DNA of 53,454 nt from Burkholderiales bacterium (GTDB taxonomy: Bacteria; Pseudomonadota; Gammaproteobacteria; Burkholderiales; Burkholderiaceae_C), in the NCBI GenBank assembly GCA_030604135.1, contig JAUVWL010000026.1, positions 1 to 53,454 on the forward strand. Reading direction: 5' to 3'. Shown piece after piece: positions 17,633 through 25,944 of this stretch. Each line of letters opens with the position of its first letter. Position 1 is the stretch's first letter. The position numbers and the translations under genes are program-made. Below the pieces are notes generated by a model that did not search any database, had not been told where the DNA came from, and worked only from the letters and a program-made list of their open reading frames with translations.

Positions 17633-19372
17633 ATGTTGGGTCTGCTGGTACCACTGCTGACTCGGCGGCGCCCGGAAAGCGAGCGCCGTCACTGGTCGTG
17701 GCTGTTCGGTTTTGTGCGACCGCGTGCGCGCGCCATGGCCGGTGTGCTCGGGCTGTCGGTCATCGCCTCTGCGCTGGTGCTGCTGCAGCCGCTGCTGGTC
17801 AAGCGGCTGATCGACGACGGCCTGCTGGCGCGCAGCCACGAGGTGCTGTGGAGCACCGCGCTGTTCATGTTGCTGGCCGGGCTGGCCGCCACGCTGCTGG
17901 CCGGCCTCAACCGCTACCTGCACACGAAGCTGTCGGCGGCCGTGCTGTTCGACCTGCGGCGCGACGTGTTCGCGCACCTGCAGCGGCTTTCGCCTGCCTT
18001 CTGGGCGCGCCGTCGCACGGGGGATGTGATGTCGCGCCTGGACGGCGACATGGCCGAGATCCAGCGCTTTGCGGTCGACAGCCTGTTTGCGCTGCTGTCC
18101 AACCTGCTGGGGCTGCTCGGTGCGGTGGCCTGGATGCTCTGGCTCTCGTGGGAGCTGACGCTGCTGGTGGCGCTGTTGCTGCCGCTGGAGTGGTGGTGGC
18201 TGCGCCGGATGCGCCCGCGTGTGGCGGATGGCACGCGCACGCTGCGTGAGCGCTCGGCCGACGTCTCCAGTTTCTTTGTGGAGGTGCTGCCCGCCCTGAA
18301 GTTCGTGCAGGCCAGCCGGCAGGAGGCGCGCGAGGCGCGGCGGCTGGACGGCCTGCATGCCGGCTACCTGTCGTCCCTGCTGCGGCTGCAGATCATCGAG
18401 TTCGCTACCCATGCGGTGCCCGGCCAGCTGACCGCGTGGACACGTGCGCTGGCCTTCCTGATCGGCGGCGCCTGGGTCATCGACGGCCAGTGGGCGCTGG
18501 GCTCGCTGGTCGCGTTCTCGACCTACCTCGGCATGGCCAGCGGCCCGGTCAACAGCCTGCTGGGCTGGTACGTGGGGCTGCAGAAGGTGCGCGTGAGCCT
18601 GGAGCGAGTGGCCGAGTTGCGCGACGAGCCGGTGGCTGTGGCCGACCCGGGCGATCCGCTGCCCCTGCCGGTGCCACTGCGAGGCGAATTGAAGCTGGAC
18701 GGGGTGGTGTTTGCCCACCCCGGGCGCCACGAACCGGTGCTGGCCGGGGCCAGCGCGCTGATCCCGGCCGGCGGGCGTGTGGCCCTGATCGGCCCTTCGG
18801 GTGCGGGTAAGAGCACCCTGATCGACCTGCTGTTGCGCCACCACGATCCGCAGGCCGGGACGGTGTGCCTCGACGGGACCGACCTGCGGCAGCTGGCGCT
18901 GTCCGACCTGCGTCGCGCGGTGGCGGTGGTGAGCCAGGACATCGTGCTGTTCCGCGACTCGCTGCTGGAGAACCTGCGCTACGCCTGCCCGGACGCCAGC
19001 GAGGCGGCGGTGGCCGAGGCCGCCGGGCGCGCCGGGCTGGGCGAGTGGGTCGCCTCCCTGCCAGACGGCCTGCACACGACCGTGGGCGAGCGTGGCCAGA
19101 CGCTGTCGGGCGGCCAGCGCCAGCGCATCGCCATTGCCCGCGCCTTGCTGCAGGACCCTGCCGTGCTCGTGCTGGACGAGGCCACCTCGGCGGTGGAGGC
19201 CTCGCTGGAAGCGCAGATCCTGGCGCAGATCGACACCGCGTTTGCCGGACGCACGCGCATCGTCGTGAGCCACCGCCCCAGTGCCTGGCAGGGTTGCAGC
19301 CACTGGCTGCGGCTGGTGGACGGGCGCATCGAGCTGCAAACGCCCGATGGCACGGAGCCGGAACGTGGGTGA
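17633..19372 (+). CDS. qhpF: ABC transporter QhpF, exporter for the QHNDH gamma-subunit precursor
   Basis: The 579-residue half-transporter has an N-terminal six-helix membrane domain (about residues 20-320) and a C-terminal ATPase with Walker A GPSGAGKST near residue 387, signature LSGGQRQRIAIARALL and Walker B VLVLDEATSAVE. By itself it would be called an MsbA-like exporter. The context identifies it: its stop overlaps a subtilisin-like protease gene, followed by a flavin hydroxylase and then the amine dehydrogenase genes. QhpF is known in Paracoccus to be required for QHNDH formation, presumably moving the processed gamma subunit to the periplasm. No good ribosome binding site is visible before ATG 17633. 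Confidence 0.9.
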   Translation: MLGLLVPLLTRRRPESERRHWSWLFGFVRPRARAMAGVLGLSVIASALVLLQPLLVKRLIDDGLLARSHEVLWSTALFMLLAGLAATLLAGLNRYLHTKLSAAVLFDLRRDVFAHLQRLSPAFWARRRTGDVMSRLDGDMAEIQRFAVDSLFALLSNLLGLLGAVAWMLWLSWELTLLVALLLPLEWWWLRRMRPRVADGTRTLRERSADVSSFFVEVLPALKFVQASRQEAREARRLDGLHAGYLSSLLRLQIIEFATHAVPGQLTAWTRALAFLIGGAWVIDGQWALGSLVAFSTYLGMASGPVNSLLGWYVGLQKVRVSLERVAELRDEPVAVADPGDPLPLPVPLRGELKLDGVVFAHPGRHEPVLAGASALIPAGGRVALIGPSGAGKSTLIDLLLRHHDPQAGTVCLDGTDLRQLALSDLRRAVAVVSQDIVLFRDSLLENLRYACPDASEAAVAEAAGRAGLGEWVASLPDGLHTTVGERGQTLSGGQRQRIAIARALLQDPAVLVLDEATSAVEASLEAQILAQIDTAFAGRTRIVVSHRPSAWQGCSHWLRLVDGRIELQTPDGTEPERG

Positions 19373-20027
19373 GGCGCTGTGGGTGGGCGTGGTGGACAGC
19401 GGCTGGCCGTCGGTGCTGCAGCACCGGGTGGCGCTGGCGCGCAGCTGGGTCTGGCCGGATGGTGACGCCCGCGACCGCAACGGGCACGGCTCGCGCACGC
19501 TGCAGGCGATCGCCACCGGTGCACCCGGAGTGCGGTTTGCCGTGGCCCAGGTGTTTGGCGAGGCCTTGCGCACCGACGGTGACCGCGTGGCGCAGGCACT
19601 GGACTGGCTGGTGGAGCAGGGCGCGGCGGTGGTCAACCTCAGCCTGGGTGTGCGCCGGGATCATGCGCCCTTGCGGGCCGCCTGCGAACGCGCGCTGGCG
19701 CAAGGCTGCGTGCTGATCGCTTCCACGCCGGCGCGAGGTGAACCGGTGTTTCCCGCGGCCTACCCGGGCGTCATCCGTGTGATGGGTGACGCGCGTTGCG
19801 CAACCGGGCAGCACTCGGCGCTGTTGCTGCCGCATGCCGACTTTGGCGCCTGCGTGCTGCCGCCCGATGGCGACCGCGCCCATGCCGGCGCCAGCCTGGG
19901 CAGCGCGCACCTGAGCGGGCGTGTGGCCGCGCTGCTGGCTGGGGGGCTGGCGGGCGGACGCGAGGCCGTGTGGCAGGCCCTGGTGGCCAGCGCCGATTTC
20001 CACGGCCCGGAGCGCAGAAACCGATGA
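19365..20027 (+). CDS. qhpE: Subtilisin-like leader peptidase QhpE
   Basis: The frame can start at ATG 19347 or GTG 19365. The GTG has GGAG seven bases upstream and overlaps the end of qhpF. The product of 220 residues is a minimal S8-family serine protease without signal peptide. The catalytic triad is visible as VVDSG (Asp11), NGHGS (His41) and AGASLG (Ser177), with AVVNLSLG as the substrate-binding strand. QhpE is known to cut the 28-residue leader from QhpC in the cytoplasm after thioether formation. The gene overlaps qhpG by four bases (ATGA), so F, E and G form one translational unit. Confidence 0.9.
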   Translation: MGEALWVGVVDSGWPSVLQHRVALARSWVWPDGDARDRNGHGSRTLQAIATGAPGVRFAVAQVFGEALRTDGDRVAQALDWLVEQGAAVVNLSLGVRRDHAPLRAACERALAQGCVLIASTPARGEPVFPAAYPGVIRVMGDARCATGQHSALLLPHADFGACVLPPDGDRAHAGASLGSAHLSGRVAALLAGGLAGGREAVWQALVASADFHGPERRNR

Positions 20028-21364
20028 GCCCCACGCTGGAACGCGACCTCGTCGTGCTGGGCGCCGGGCCGGCTGGCGCCGCCGTGGCGCTGGGTCTGCG
20101 CCGGCTGGGGCATGCCGTGACGGTGGTGGGCGTGCCCCGCGCCTTCGACGCCATCGAGGGAGTGTCCCAGCGCGTGGTCGCCGGCTTGAGGGGGGTGGGC
20201 ATCGAAGCGGCGCTGGCGGCGATCGAAGCCCCCTCGCCCAGGCATGCCACCTGGGCCGGCAGCACCACCGAGCTCAACAGCGAACGCCTGGTCGACCGCG
20301 CGGCCTTCGACCGCCTGCTGTGGCAGGAGTTGCAGGACCACGGCATCGAATGTCTGGCGGCGCGTGTGCTGCGCTGGTGGCCGGCTGACGATGGACACAC
20401 GCTGCAGATCCAGCGGTCCGATGCCGTTCAGCCACAGACCCTGCGCACCCGCTTTGTGGCCGAAGCGCGTGGCCGGCTCGCGCCGCATGCCGCGGCCGGT
20501 GTGACCCGCGGGCCCGAGACCGTGGCCTTGCTCTGGCGTGGCCAGAGCGCGCCGGGCGGTGAGTCCGGTTCGGCCGTGCAGAGTCTGGCCGAGGGCTGGG
20601 CCTGGTGCGCCCGGCTGCCGGGCGGTGCCGTGGCGCTGCAACTGACGGTCGACCCGTCGGCGGTCCGGTTACCGCCGCGTAGCGGCCTTGGGGCCTTCAT
20701 CCGTGAGCGGCTGGCCCGGGTGGACGCGGCTGTGCCGTTTCTGGCCATCCCGGCCGCCGAGGTGCACGCGCTGGCCCGCACCAGTGGCGCGGTGCTGGCG
20801 GCCGAGGTGAGTGGCGCCAACTGGGTGCGCGTGGGGGACGCTGCCATGGCGGCCGACCCGCTGTCGGGCAATGGCATCTTCCAGTCGCTGTCTTCGGCGC
20901 TGCAGGCGCCCATGGTCATCCACACCTTGCTGAACCACCCGGCGGACGCACCGCACGCGCGGCGCTTCCACCATGAGCGGGTGCACGGTCTGTTCCAGCG
21001 CTTCGCGCGCATCGGCCGCGACTTCTATGCGCAGGAACAGGCATGGGCCGACGAGCCATTCTGGGCCATGCGCCGGGGCTGGCCCGATGCGCTGCCCGCC
21101 CACGGTGGCGAAAGCGAGGTGTCGCCACGCATCGAGCAGCGACCGGTCGTGGACCGCGACCGCATCCGCCTGGCCGAGGTGGTGCTGACCGCCGACCAGC
21201 CGCTGGGCATCTGGCATGTGGATGGCGTCGAGATGGCGCCCTTGTGGCGCGCGGCGCGCACCGCGCCCGGACGCGAGGTGGAGGCCATCGCGCCCCTGGT
21301 GGGTGGTTCGATGGAGCGGGCACAGGCGGCGCTGCGCTGGATGCGCGCGCAGGCCTGGCTGTGA
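20024..21364 (+). CDS. qhpG: FAD-dependent tryptophan dihydroxylase QhpG
   Basis: ATG 20024 overlaps the qhpE stop; longer reading in frame is a shadow of qhpE. The 446-residue protein begins with a Rossmann dinucleotide motif (VVLGAGPAG, GAGPAG at residues 13-18) and has the second FAD motif VRVGDAAMAADPLSGNGI. This places it with single-component flavin monooxygenases/halogenase-like proteins. QhpG is known to add two oxygens to the tryptophan of QhpC, the step that leads to the CTQ quinone. No signal peptide is present, in agreement with cytoplasmic action before export. The gene ends eight bases from the convergent qhpR gene and no terminator is visible between them. Confidence 0.9.
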   Translation: MSPTLERDLVVLGAGPAGAAVALGLRRLGHAVTVVGVPRAFDAIEGVSQRVVAGLRGVGIEAALAAIEAPSPRHATWAGSTTELNSERLVDRAAFDRLLWQELQDHGIECLAARVLRWWPADDGHTLQIQRSDAVQPQTLRTRFVAEARGRLAPHAAAGVTRGPETVALLWRGQSAPGGESGSAVQSLAEGWAWCARLPGGAVALQLTVDPSAVRLPPRSGLGAFIRERLARVDAAVPFLAIPAAEVHALARTSGAVLAAEVSGANWVRVGDAAMAADPLSGNGIFQSLSSALQAPMVIHTLLNHPADAPHARRFHHERVHGLFQRFARIGRDFYAQEQAWADEPFWAMRRGWPDALPAHGGESEVSPRIEQRPVVDRDRIRLAEVVLTADQPLGIWHVDGVEMAPLWRAARTAPGREVEAIAPLVGGSMERAQAALRWMRAQAWL

Positions 21365-21372
21365 CACCCGGG

Positions 21373-22368
21373 TCAATGCCGCACGGCCGCTTTCAGCGTC
21401 TGTGACGGCAGTTCGCCGAACAATGACTTGTACTCGGCGGCAAAGCGGGAGGGGTGCCAGAACCCCCAGCGCGCGGCTATGTCGGCCACGCAGGCATGTT
21501 CGCTGGTCTGGCGGCGGATCTCGCGGCGCGCCCCGTTCAGGCGCATGGCGCGCAGGTACCGTGCCGGGTTGGTGCCCAGCACGTCCTGGAAGGCGTATTG
21601 CAGAAGGCGCCGGGAAATGCGGATGTGGGCGCACAGGTCGCTCACGGTGATGGGTTCGTCCACATGCTCGCGCATGTAGTCGCGGGCCTTGTTCACCACA
21701 TACTGCCGCGTGCTCGCGGTCAGGTCCTTGCCTGCCGGCGTGCCGGTTTCGTACAGTCCCAGCAGGGTGCTGTGCAGACCTTCCGAGAGGCAACGTCGCA
21801 GGGCAGTGTGGCGGAGCATGTCGGGGGTGTGGCGCAGGCTCTGCATCAGGCTGGAGAGCACGCCCCCCAGCTCGTCCTGCGCGCCTTTTCGGATCAGTCC
21901 GTTGGTGACACAGGCACCGGGCGGGGGCAGTTCACCGACCCGCTGGCAGTAGTCGCCGAAGGTCGCCATGTCCACCGTCACCGCCACCAGGGTCGCTCGC
22001 TGGGGTGTTCGGAAGTGGAACTCCTGGCCGCCGCGAAGGAACAGGTAGTGGTCCTCGCGCACCGCCGTGCCACAGAAGCGCGCCCCCTCGCTCTGGTTGA
22101 GCAGGGCAGCCATGGTCATGCTGCCGGGCTGGGGCTGACCATACTGCTGAACCACCTGGTTGGTCTCTTCCTGGAAGAGCTCGATGCCGTCGAAGCTGTA
22201 CGACTCGAAGTGCCCGTCGAACGCGCCGCTGCTCATCTGTTCGTAACACTGACCCCAGTCGGTGAGGCAGGCCGCCTGTTCGTCTGCATCGTGGGTGTCG
22301 CTCACGCGCACGCTGACCGACTCGGCGGATGTGCGGCGGGGGAAGGCGGGTGCGGTGAATCGGTTCAT
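21373..22368 (-). CDS. qhpR: AraC-family transcriptional regulator QhpR
   Basis: ATG 22368 begins MNRFTAPAFPRRTSAESVSV; ATG 22410 would add 14 less likely residues. The 331-residue protein has an N-terminal sensing domain (AraC-binding-like, OxyR-unrelated) and a C-terminal AraC DNA-binding domain from about residue 230. Both helix-turn-helix units are present: PITVSDLCAHIRISRRLLQYAF and SEHACVADIAARWGFWHPSRFAAEYKSLFGELPSQTL. It is divergent from qhpA and convergent with qhpG. In Paracoccus the equivalent AraC regulator switches on the qhp operon in response to primary amines, so it probably activates the qhpA promoter from the 190-nt shared region. Confidence 0.9.
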   Translation of the reverse strand: MNRFTAPAFPRRTSAESVSVRVSDTHDADEQAACLTDWGQCYEQMSSGAFDGHFESYSFDGIELFQEETNQVVQQYGQPQPGSMTMAALLNQSEGARFCGTAVREDHYLFLRGGQEFHFRTPQRATLVAVTVDMATFGDYCQRVGELPPPGACVTNGLIRKGAQDELGGVLSSLMQSLRHTPDMLRHTALRRCLSEGLHSTLLGLYETGTPAGKDLTASTRQYVVNKARDYMREHVDEPITVSDLCAHIRISRRLLQYAFQDVLGTNPARYLRAMRLNGARREIRRQTSEHACVADIAARWGFWHPSRFAAEYKSLFGELPSQTLKAAVRH

Positions 22369-22467
22369 GGAACGGCCCGGGGTGGTGGGGAATCGGCGCT
22401 GCACGGACATGGTGCGCACCGATGTTGCAGTGCAAAAAACATGCCGGCATGGCCAGGGCACAAGCGT

Positions 22468-22510
22468 TTGCCAAAAGTGGATATGGCGCCATCGGGAATC
22501 TCCCTAAAGT
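22468..22510 (+). promoter_or_regulatory. Candidate qhpA promoter/activator region
   Basis: The divergent region 22369-22558 contains a 10-base palindrome ATGGCGCCAT (22483-22492), TAAAGT (22505-22510) as a possible -10, and no acceptable -35 element 17 bp before it. This fits a promoter that depends on an activator such as QhpR. TTGCCA at 22468 is too far from TAAAGT to pair with it. Confidence 0.35.
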
Positions 22511-22558
22511 GCAGAGCACGCCGTGTGACGGCGGTCTTTGTGACGAGGAGAGAACCCC

Positions 22559-24145
22559 ATGAGATGGAAAAACAGACTCAGGTCGCTGCTGCCGCTGGCG
22601 GCTGTGCTGATCGGGCTGGTGGCACCTACCGCCGGCGCCAGCACCCTGTCGGCGCAGGAAATCATCAGCAGCAAGTGCCTCAACTGCCACACCCAGAACG
22701 GGGGGCAAATCAGCCGATTCCAGCAGCGCAAGACACCCGAGGGCTGGCTGATGACGGTCACCCGCATGCGCACCCTGCACCGTGCCGAGCTGTCGCCCGA
22801 AGAGGTGCGCACCGTGGTCAAGCACCTGGCCGACACACAGGGTCTGGCACCGTCGGAAACCCAGGGCGCGCGTTTTGCCATGGAACGGCGGCTGAACACC
22901 ATCGAGCAGCACAAGACCGAGCTGTTCGGGGAGATGTGCGCCCGCTGCCACTCGGGTGCGCGGGTGGAGTTGCAGCGCCGGCCGCTGGTCGAGTGGGAGC
23001 ACCTGATGCACTTCCACATCGGGCAGTACCCGACCATCGAATACCAGGCACTGGGCCGTGACCGTGACTGGGTGGGCATCGCCTTCAAGGAGGTGCTGCC
23101 CTGGCTGGCCAAGACCTATCCCTACGAATCTAAGGACTGGGCAGAATGGCAGGCGCGCCCTGCGGTCAGCCCGGTCGGACGCTGGAGCGTGGCAGGGCGC
23201 TGGCCCGGCAAGGGCGACTACGCCGGGGTGATGGAGGTCTCGGCCAGCGCGTCGCCCGACCGCTACGTGGTGGAGCTCGATGCGGCGTGGTCCGATGGCA
23301 GTGCGCTCGCAGGGGGTGGCCAGGCCCTGGTCTACACCGGCTATGAGTGGCGAGCCGACCTGGATCTGGGTGGTGTGAAGGTGCGCCAGGTGCTGGCCCT
23401 GGATGGCGACCGGGCCGAGGGGCGCATGTTCGAGCGGGACCAGGAAATCAGTGGCGCAGACCTGAGTGCGGCCCGCCTGGGCGAAGGCAGTCAGGTGCTG
23501 GCCTTGCAGCCGGCGCACATCCGCACCGGCGAAACCGCCACCCTGCGTGTGGTGGGGACTGGCCTCGACGGCGAAGTGAAGCTGCCTCGGGGCCTGACCC
23601 TGGTCGAAACCGTGTCGCGCGACGAGCACCAGCTGGTGCTGCGGGTGAGCGCGTCCAAGACGGCACCCAGAGGGGTGAAGGCTGTCCAGGTGGGCGAGGC
23701 CAGCGCGCCACTGGCCGTGTTCGACCGCATCGACTACGTCAAGGTCACGCCCGACTACGCCATTGGTCGTGTCGGGGGCAACGGCGGCTCGACACCGGTG
23801 GTGGAAGGTCGATTCGAGGCCATCGCCTACTCGGCCGGCCCCGACCGCAAGCGCGGTACCAAGGACGATTTCGCCATTGGCCCGGTCCCGGCGAAATGGT
23901 CGGTCGAACCCTTCGATGACACCGCCAAGGCCGACCGCGATGTGGACTTTGCCGGCATCATGAACCCGGACACCGGTGTGTTCATGCCCGGTGCCGCCGG
24001 CCCCAACCCGCAGCGGCGCATGAGCACCAACAACGCCGGCAACCTCAGGGCGGTGGCTTCGGTGCGGGAAGGCACGCGGACCCTGACCGGCAAGGGCCAC
24101 TTCATCGTCACGGTCCAGCGCTGGAACAACCCGCCGCTGCCCTGA
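22559..24145 (+). CDS. qhpA: Quinohemoprotein amine dehydrogenase alpha subunit, di-heme
   Basis: The 528-residue precursor has a signal peptide (RNRL-type basic start MRWKNRLRS, hydrophobic LLPLAAVLIGLVAP, cleavage near AGAS). The N-terminal domain carries two heme c sites, CLNCH at residues 40-44 and CARCH at 127-131. The remaining 380 residues are beta-rich domains, including GTGLDGEVKLPRGLTL-type Ig-like folds. QHNDH oxidises primary amines to aldehydes and ammonia in the periplasm, and the alpha subunit passes electrons from the CTQ in the gamma subunit to cytochrome c or azurin. GAGGAG precedes the ATG. It is the first gene of qhpADCB; qhpD follows after 24 nt. Confidence 0.96.
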   Translation: MRWKNRLRSLLPLAAVLIGLVAPTAGASTLSAQEIISSKCLNCHTQNGGQISRFQQRKTPEGWLMTVTRMRTLHRAELSPEEVRTVVKHLADTQGLAPSETQGARFAMERRLNTIEQHKTELFGEMCARCHSGARVELQRRPLVEWEHLMHFHIGQYPTIEYQALGRDRDWVGIAFKEVLPWLAKTYPYESKDWAEWQARPAVSPVGRWSVAGRWPGKGDYAGVMEVSASASPDRYVVELDAAWSDGSALAGGGQALVYTGYEWRADLDLGGVKVRQVLALDGDRAEGRMFERDQEISGADLSAARLGEGSQVLALQPAHIRTGETATLRVVGTGLDGEVKLPRGLTLVETVSRDEHQLVLRVSASKTAPRGVKAVQVGEASAPLAVFDRIDYVKVTPDYAIGRVGGNGGSTPVVEGRFEAIAYSAGPDRKRGTKDDFAIGPVPAKWSVEPFDDTAKADRDVDFAGIMNPDTGVFMPGAAGPNPQRRMSTNNAGNLRAVASVREGTRTLTGKGHFIVTVQRWNNPPLP

Positions 24146-24169
24146 TGCACACTGCCCAAGGAGCACAAC

Positions 24170-25600
24170 ATGGGTGAAGTCCTGAGTTTGCGCGAACACA
24201 ATCTGCACAAGGTGCAGGTGGGCGAGCGCACCATGATGCTGCACATCCCGACCAACGCGCTGTACGGCATCGACGAGATGACCGACGCCGTGCTGGAACG
24301 GGTGCGCTCAGAGTCCCTTTCGGCCGACGCGCTGGTGCAGCAACTGCGCGAGCGCTTTGACGAACAGGATCTGCGTGAGACCGTCGGCGAGCTGCTGACG
24401 CTGGACCTGCTGAGCGATGGGCGACCCAGGCCCGCTGCCAAGCCGGTGACGACACTGGGCAACCTGGCGATCAGCACCGTGGTGCTGAACGTCAACACCG
24501 GCTGCAACCTCAGCTGCACCTACTGCTACAAGGAAGACCTCGACACGCCCGACAAGAGCCGGCGCATGTCCCTGGAGACCGCACAGCAGTCGATCGAGCT
24601 GATGCTGGCCGAGTCGCCTAACGAGAAGCGCTTTTCCGTGGTGTTCTTCGGTGGCGAGCCACTGTCCAACATCAAGCTGATCCGCGCGGTGGTGGACTAT
24701 TGCGAAGCCCGCTTTGCCCAGCTGGGCAAGCAGGTGGACTTCGTCATGACCACCAACGCCACGCTGCTGACCGACGAAATCGTCGACTGGCTCGACGCAC
24801 ACCGCTTCGGCCTCTCGATCAGCATGGACGGCCCGGAGGCGATCCACGACCGCAACCGCCGCACCGTGGGCGGCAAGGGCACCTACCGCACGGTGAGCGA
24901 CAAGGCGCGCAAGCTGCTGGCCCGCTACCAGGCGCGGCCCGTGGGCGCCCGCGTCACGCTCACGCACGGCACGACCGAGGTCGAGCGCATCTGGGACCAC
25001 CTGTTCAACGAGCTGGGCTTTGCCGAGGTCGGTTTTGCGCCCGTCACCTCGGGCGACATCGACACCTTCAACCTCTCGGCGGACGAGCTGCACGAGGTCT
25101 TTGCCGGCTTCAAGCGGCTGGGCGAGCGCTACCTCAGCGAAGCCTTGCAGGGCCGCACCACCGGTTTTTCCAACCTGCACCAGCTCATCACCGACCTGCA
25201 CGAAGGCCAGCGCAAGGCACTGCCCTGCGGCGCGGGGCTGAAGATGCTGGCAGTGGATCATGAGGGTGGTCTCAACCTCTGCCACCGCTTCACCGGGTCC
25301 AGCTTGCCAACCTTTGGCGACGTCAAGAACGGTATCGAGAAGCAGGCCCTGGGCGAGTTCCTCGACCAGCGGCTGGAGCGGGCCGGCACCGGTTGCGAGA
25401 CCTGCCGCATCCGCAACTTCTGCGCCGGTGGCTGCTACCACGAGAGCTACGCCCGCTACCAGGACCCGATCCACCCCACCTACCACTACTGCGAACTCAT
25501 GCGCGACTGGGTGGATTTCGGCATTGGCGTCTACAGCGAAATCATGGCCAGGAACCCGTCCTTCATCGACCGCTTCATCTCGCCGCGAAAGGCAAATTGA
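24170..25600 (+). CDS. qhpD: Radical SAM/SPASM enzyme QhpD forming thioether cross-links in QhpC
   Basis: The 476-residue protein has a short N-terminal peptide-binding domain (about residues 1-90, RiPP-recognition-like), then the radical SAM cluster motif CNLSCTYC with cysteines 112, 116 and 119. GGEPL and the usual TIM-barrel strands follow. The C-terminal SPASM region is rich in Cys: [30 protein letters not shown] and HYCELM, enough for two auxiliary 4Fe-4S clusters. QhpD is known to link Cys sulfurs to methylene carbons of Asp/Glu in QhpC, giving three intra-chain thioethers. AAGGAG lies eight bases before the ATG, and the stop is one base from the qhpC start. Confidence 0.96.
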   Translation: MGEVLSLREHNLHKVQVGERTMMLHIPTNALYGIDEMTDAVLERVRSESLSADALVQQLRERFDEQDLRETVGELLTLDLLSDGRPRPAAKPVTTLGNLAISTVVLNVNTGCNLSCTYCYKEDLDTPDKSRRMSLETAQQSIELMLAESPNEKRFSVVFFGGEPLSNIKLIRAVVDYCEARFAQLGKQVDFVMTTNATLLTDEIVDWLDAHRFGLSISMDGPEAIHDRNRRTVGGKGTYRTVSDKARKLLARYQARPVGARVTLTHGTTEVERIWDHLFNELGFAEVGFAPVTSGDIDTFNLSADELHEVFAGFKRLGERYLSEALQGRTTGFSNLHQLITDLHEGQRKALPCGAGLKMLAVDHEGGLNLCHRFTGSSLPTFGDVKNGIEKQALGEFLDQRLERAGTGCETCRIRNFCAGGCYHESYARYQDPIHPTYHYCELMRDWVDFGIGVYSEIMARNPSFIDRFISPRKAN

Positions 25601-25601
25601 C

Positions 25602-25922
25602 ATGAAACACCTCAAAGCCATCAACCAGAAGGCCCAGCTGCTGGACCAGGCGGCCGAACAGAACCAGGTGGAAGACGTGGTCGCCATGCAGAGCGTGGCC
25701 GGCTGCACCGCCACCTTCGACCCCGGCTGGGAAGTCGACGCCTTTGGCGGTGTCGCCTCTCTGTGCCAGCCCATGGAGGCAGACCTCTACGGTTGTGCCG
25801 ACCCGTGCTGGTGGCCGGCCCAGGTGCCCGACACCATGAATTCCTACCCCGACTGGGACAAGACGGCCGCCAGCACGCGCGACGACTGGCGCAACCTGGG
25901 CACCGTCTTTCCCAACGAGTGA
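25602..25922 (+). CDS. qhpC: QHNDH gamma subunit precursor, CTQ- and thioether-bearing peptide
   Basis: The 106-residue precursor has a 28-residue leader ([20 protein letters not shown]...VVA) and a mature chain beginning MQSVAGC. Counting from residue 29 as 1, the cross-link residues known from Paracoccus QHNDH are all present: Cys7-Glu16, Cys27-Asp33 and Cys41-Asp49 for thioethers, Cys37 and Trp43 for cysteine tryptophylquinone. In precursor numbering these are C35/E44, C55/D61, C69/D77, C65 and W71. The mature peptide contains exactly these four cysteines. It is modified by QhpD, trimmed by QhpE, hydroxylated by QhpG and exported by QhpF, then sits between QhpA and QhpB. A tandem Trp pair (W70-W71) and a high Asp content are typical. 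Confidence 0.97.
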   Translation: MKHLKAINQKAQLLDQAAEQNQVEDVVAMQSVAGCTATFDPGWEVDAFGGVASLCQPMEADLYGCADPCWWPAQVPDTMNSYPDWDKTAASTRDDWRNLGTVFPNE

Positions 25923-25944
25923 GCTGAATTTGAGGAGAACCCGC

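Noticed and set aside
17453..19636. 727-codon minus-strand open frame opposite qhpF
   Set aside because: Gln/Arg/His/Pro-rich low-complexity translation; the ABC transporter motifs are on the plus strand.
21932..24244. 770-codon minus-strand open frame opposite qhpA, partly over qhpR
   Set aside because: Shadow of qhpA, which has both heme motifs and a signal peptide on the plus strand.
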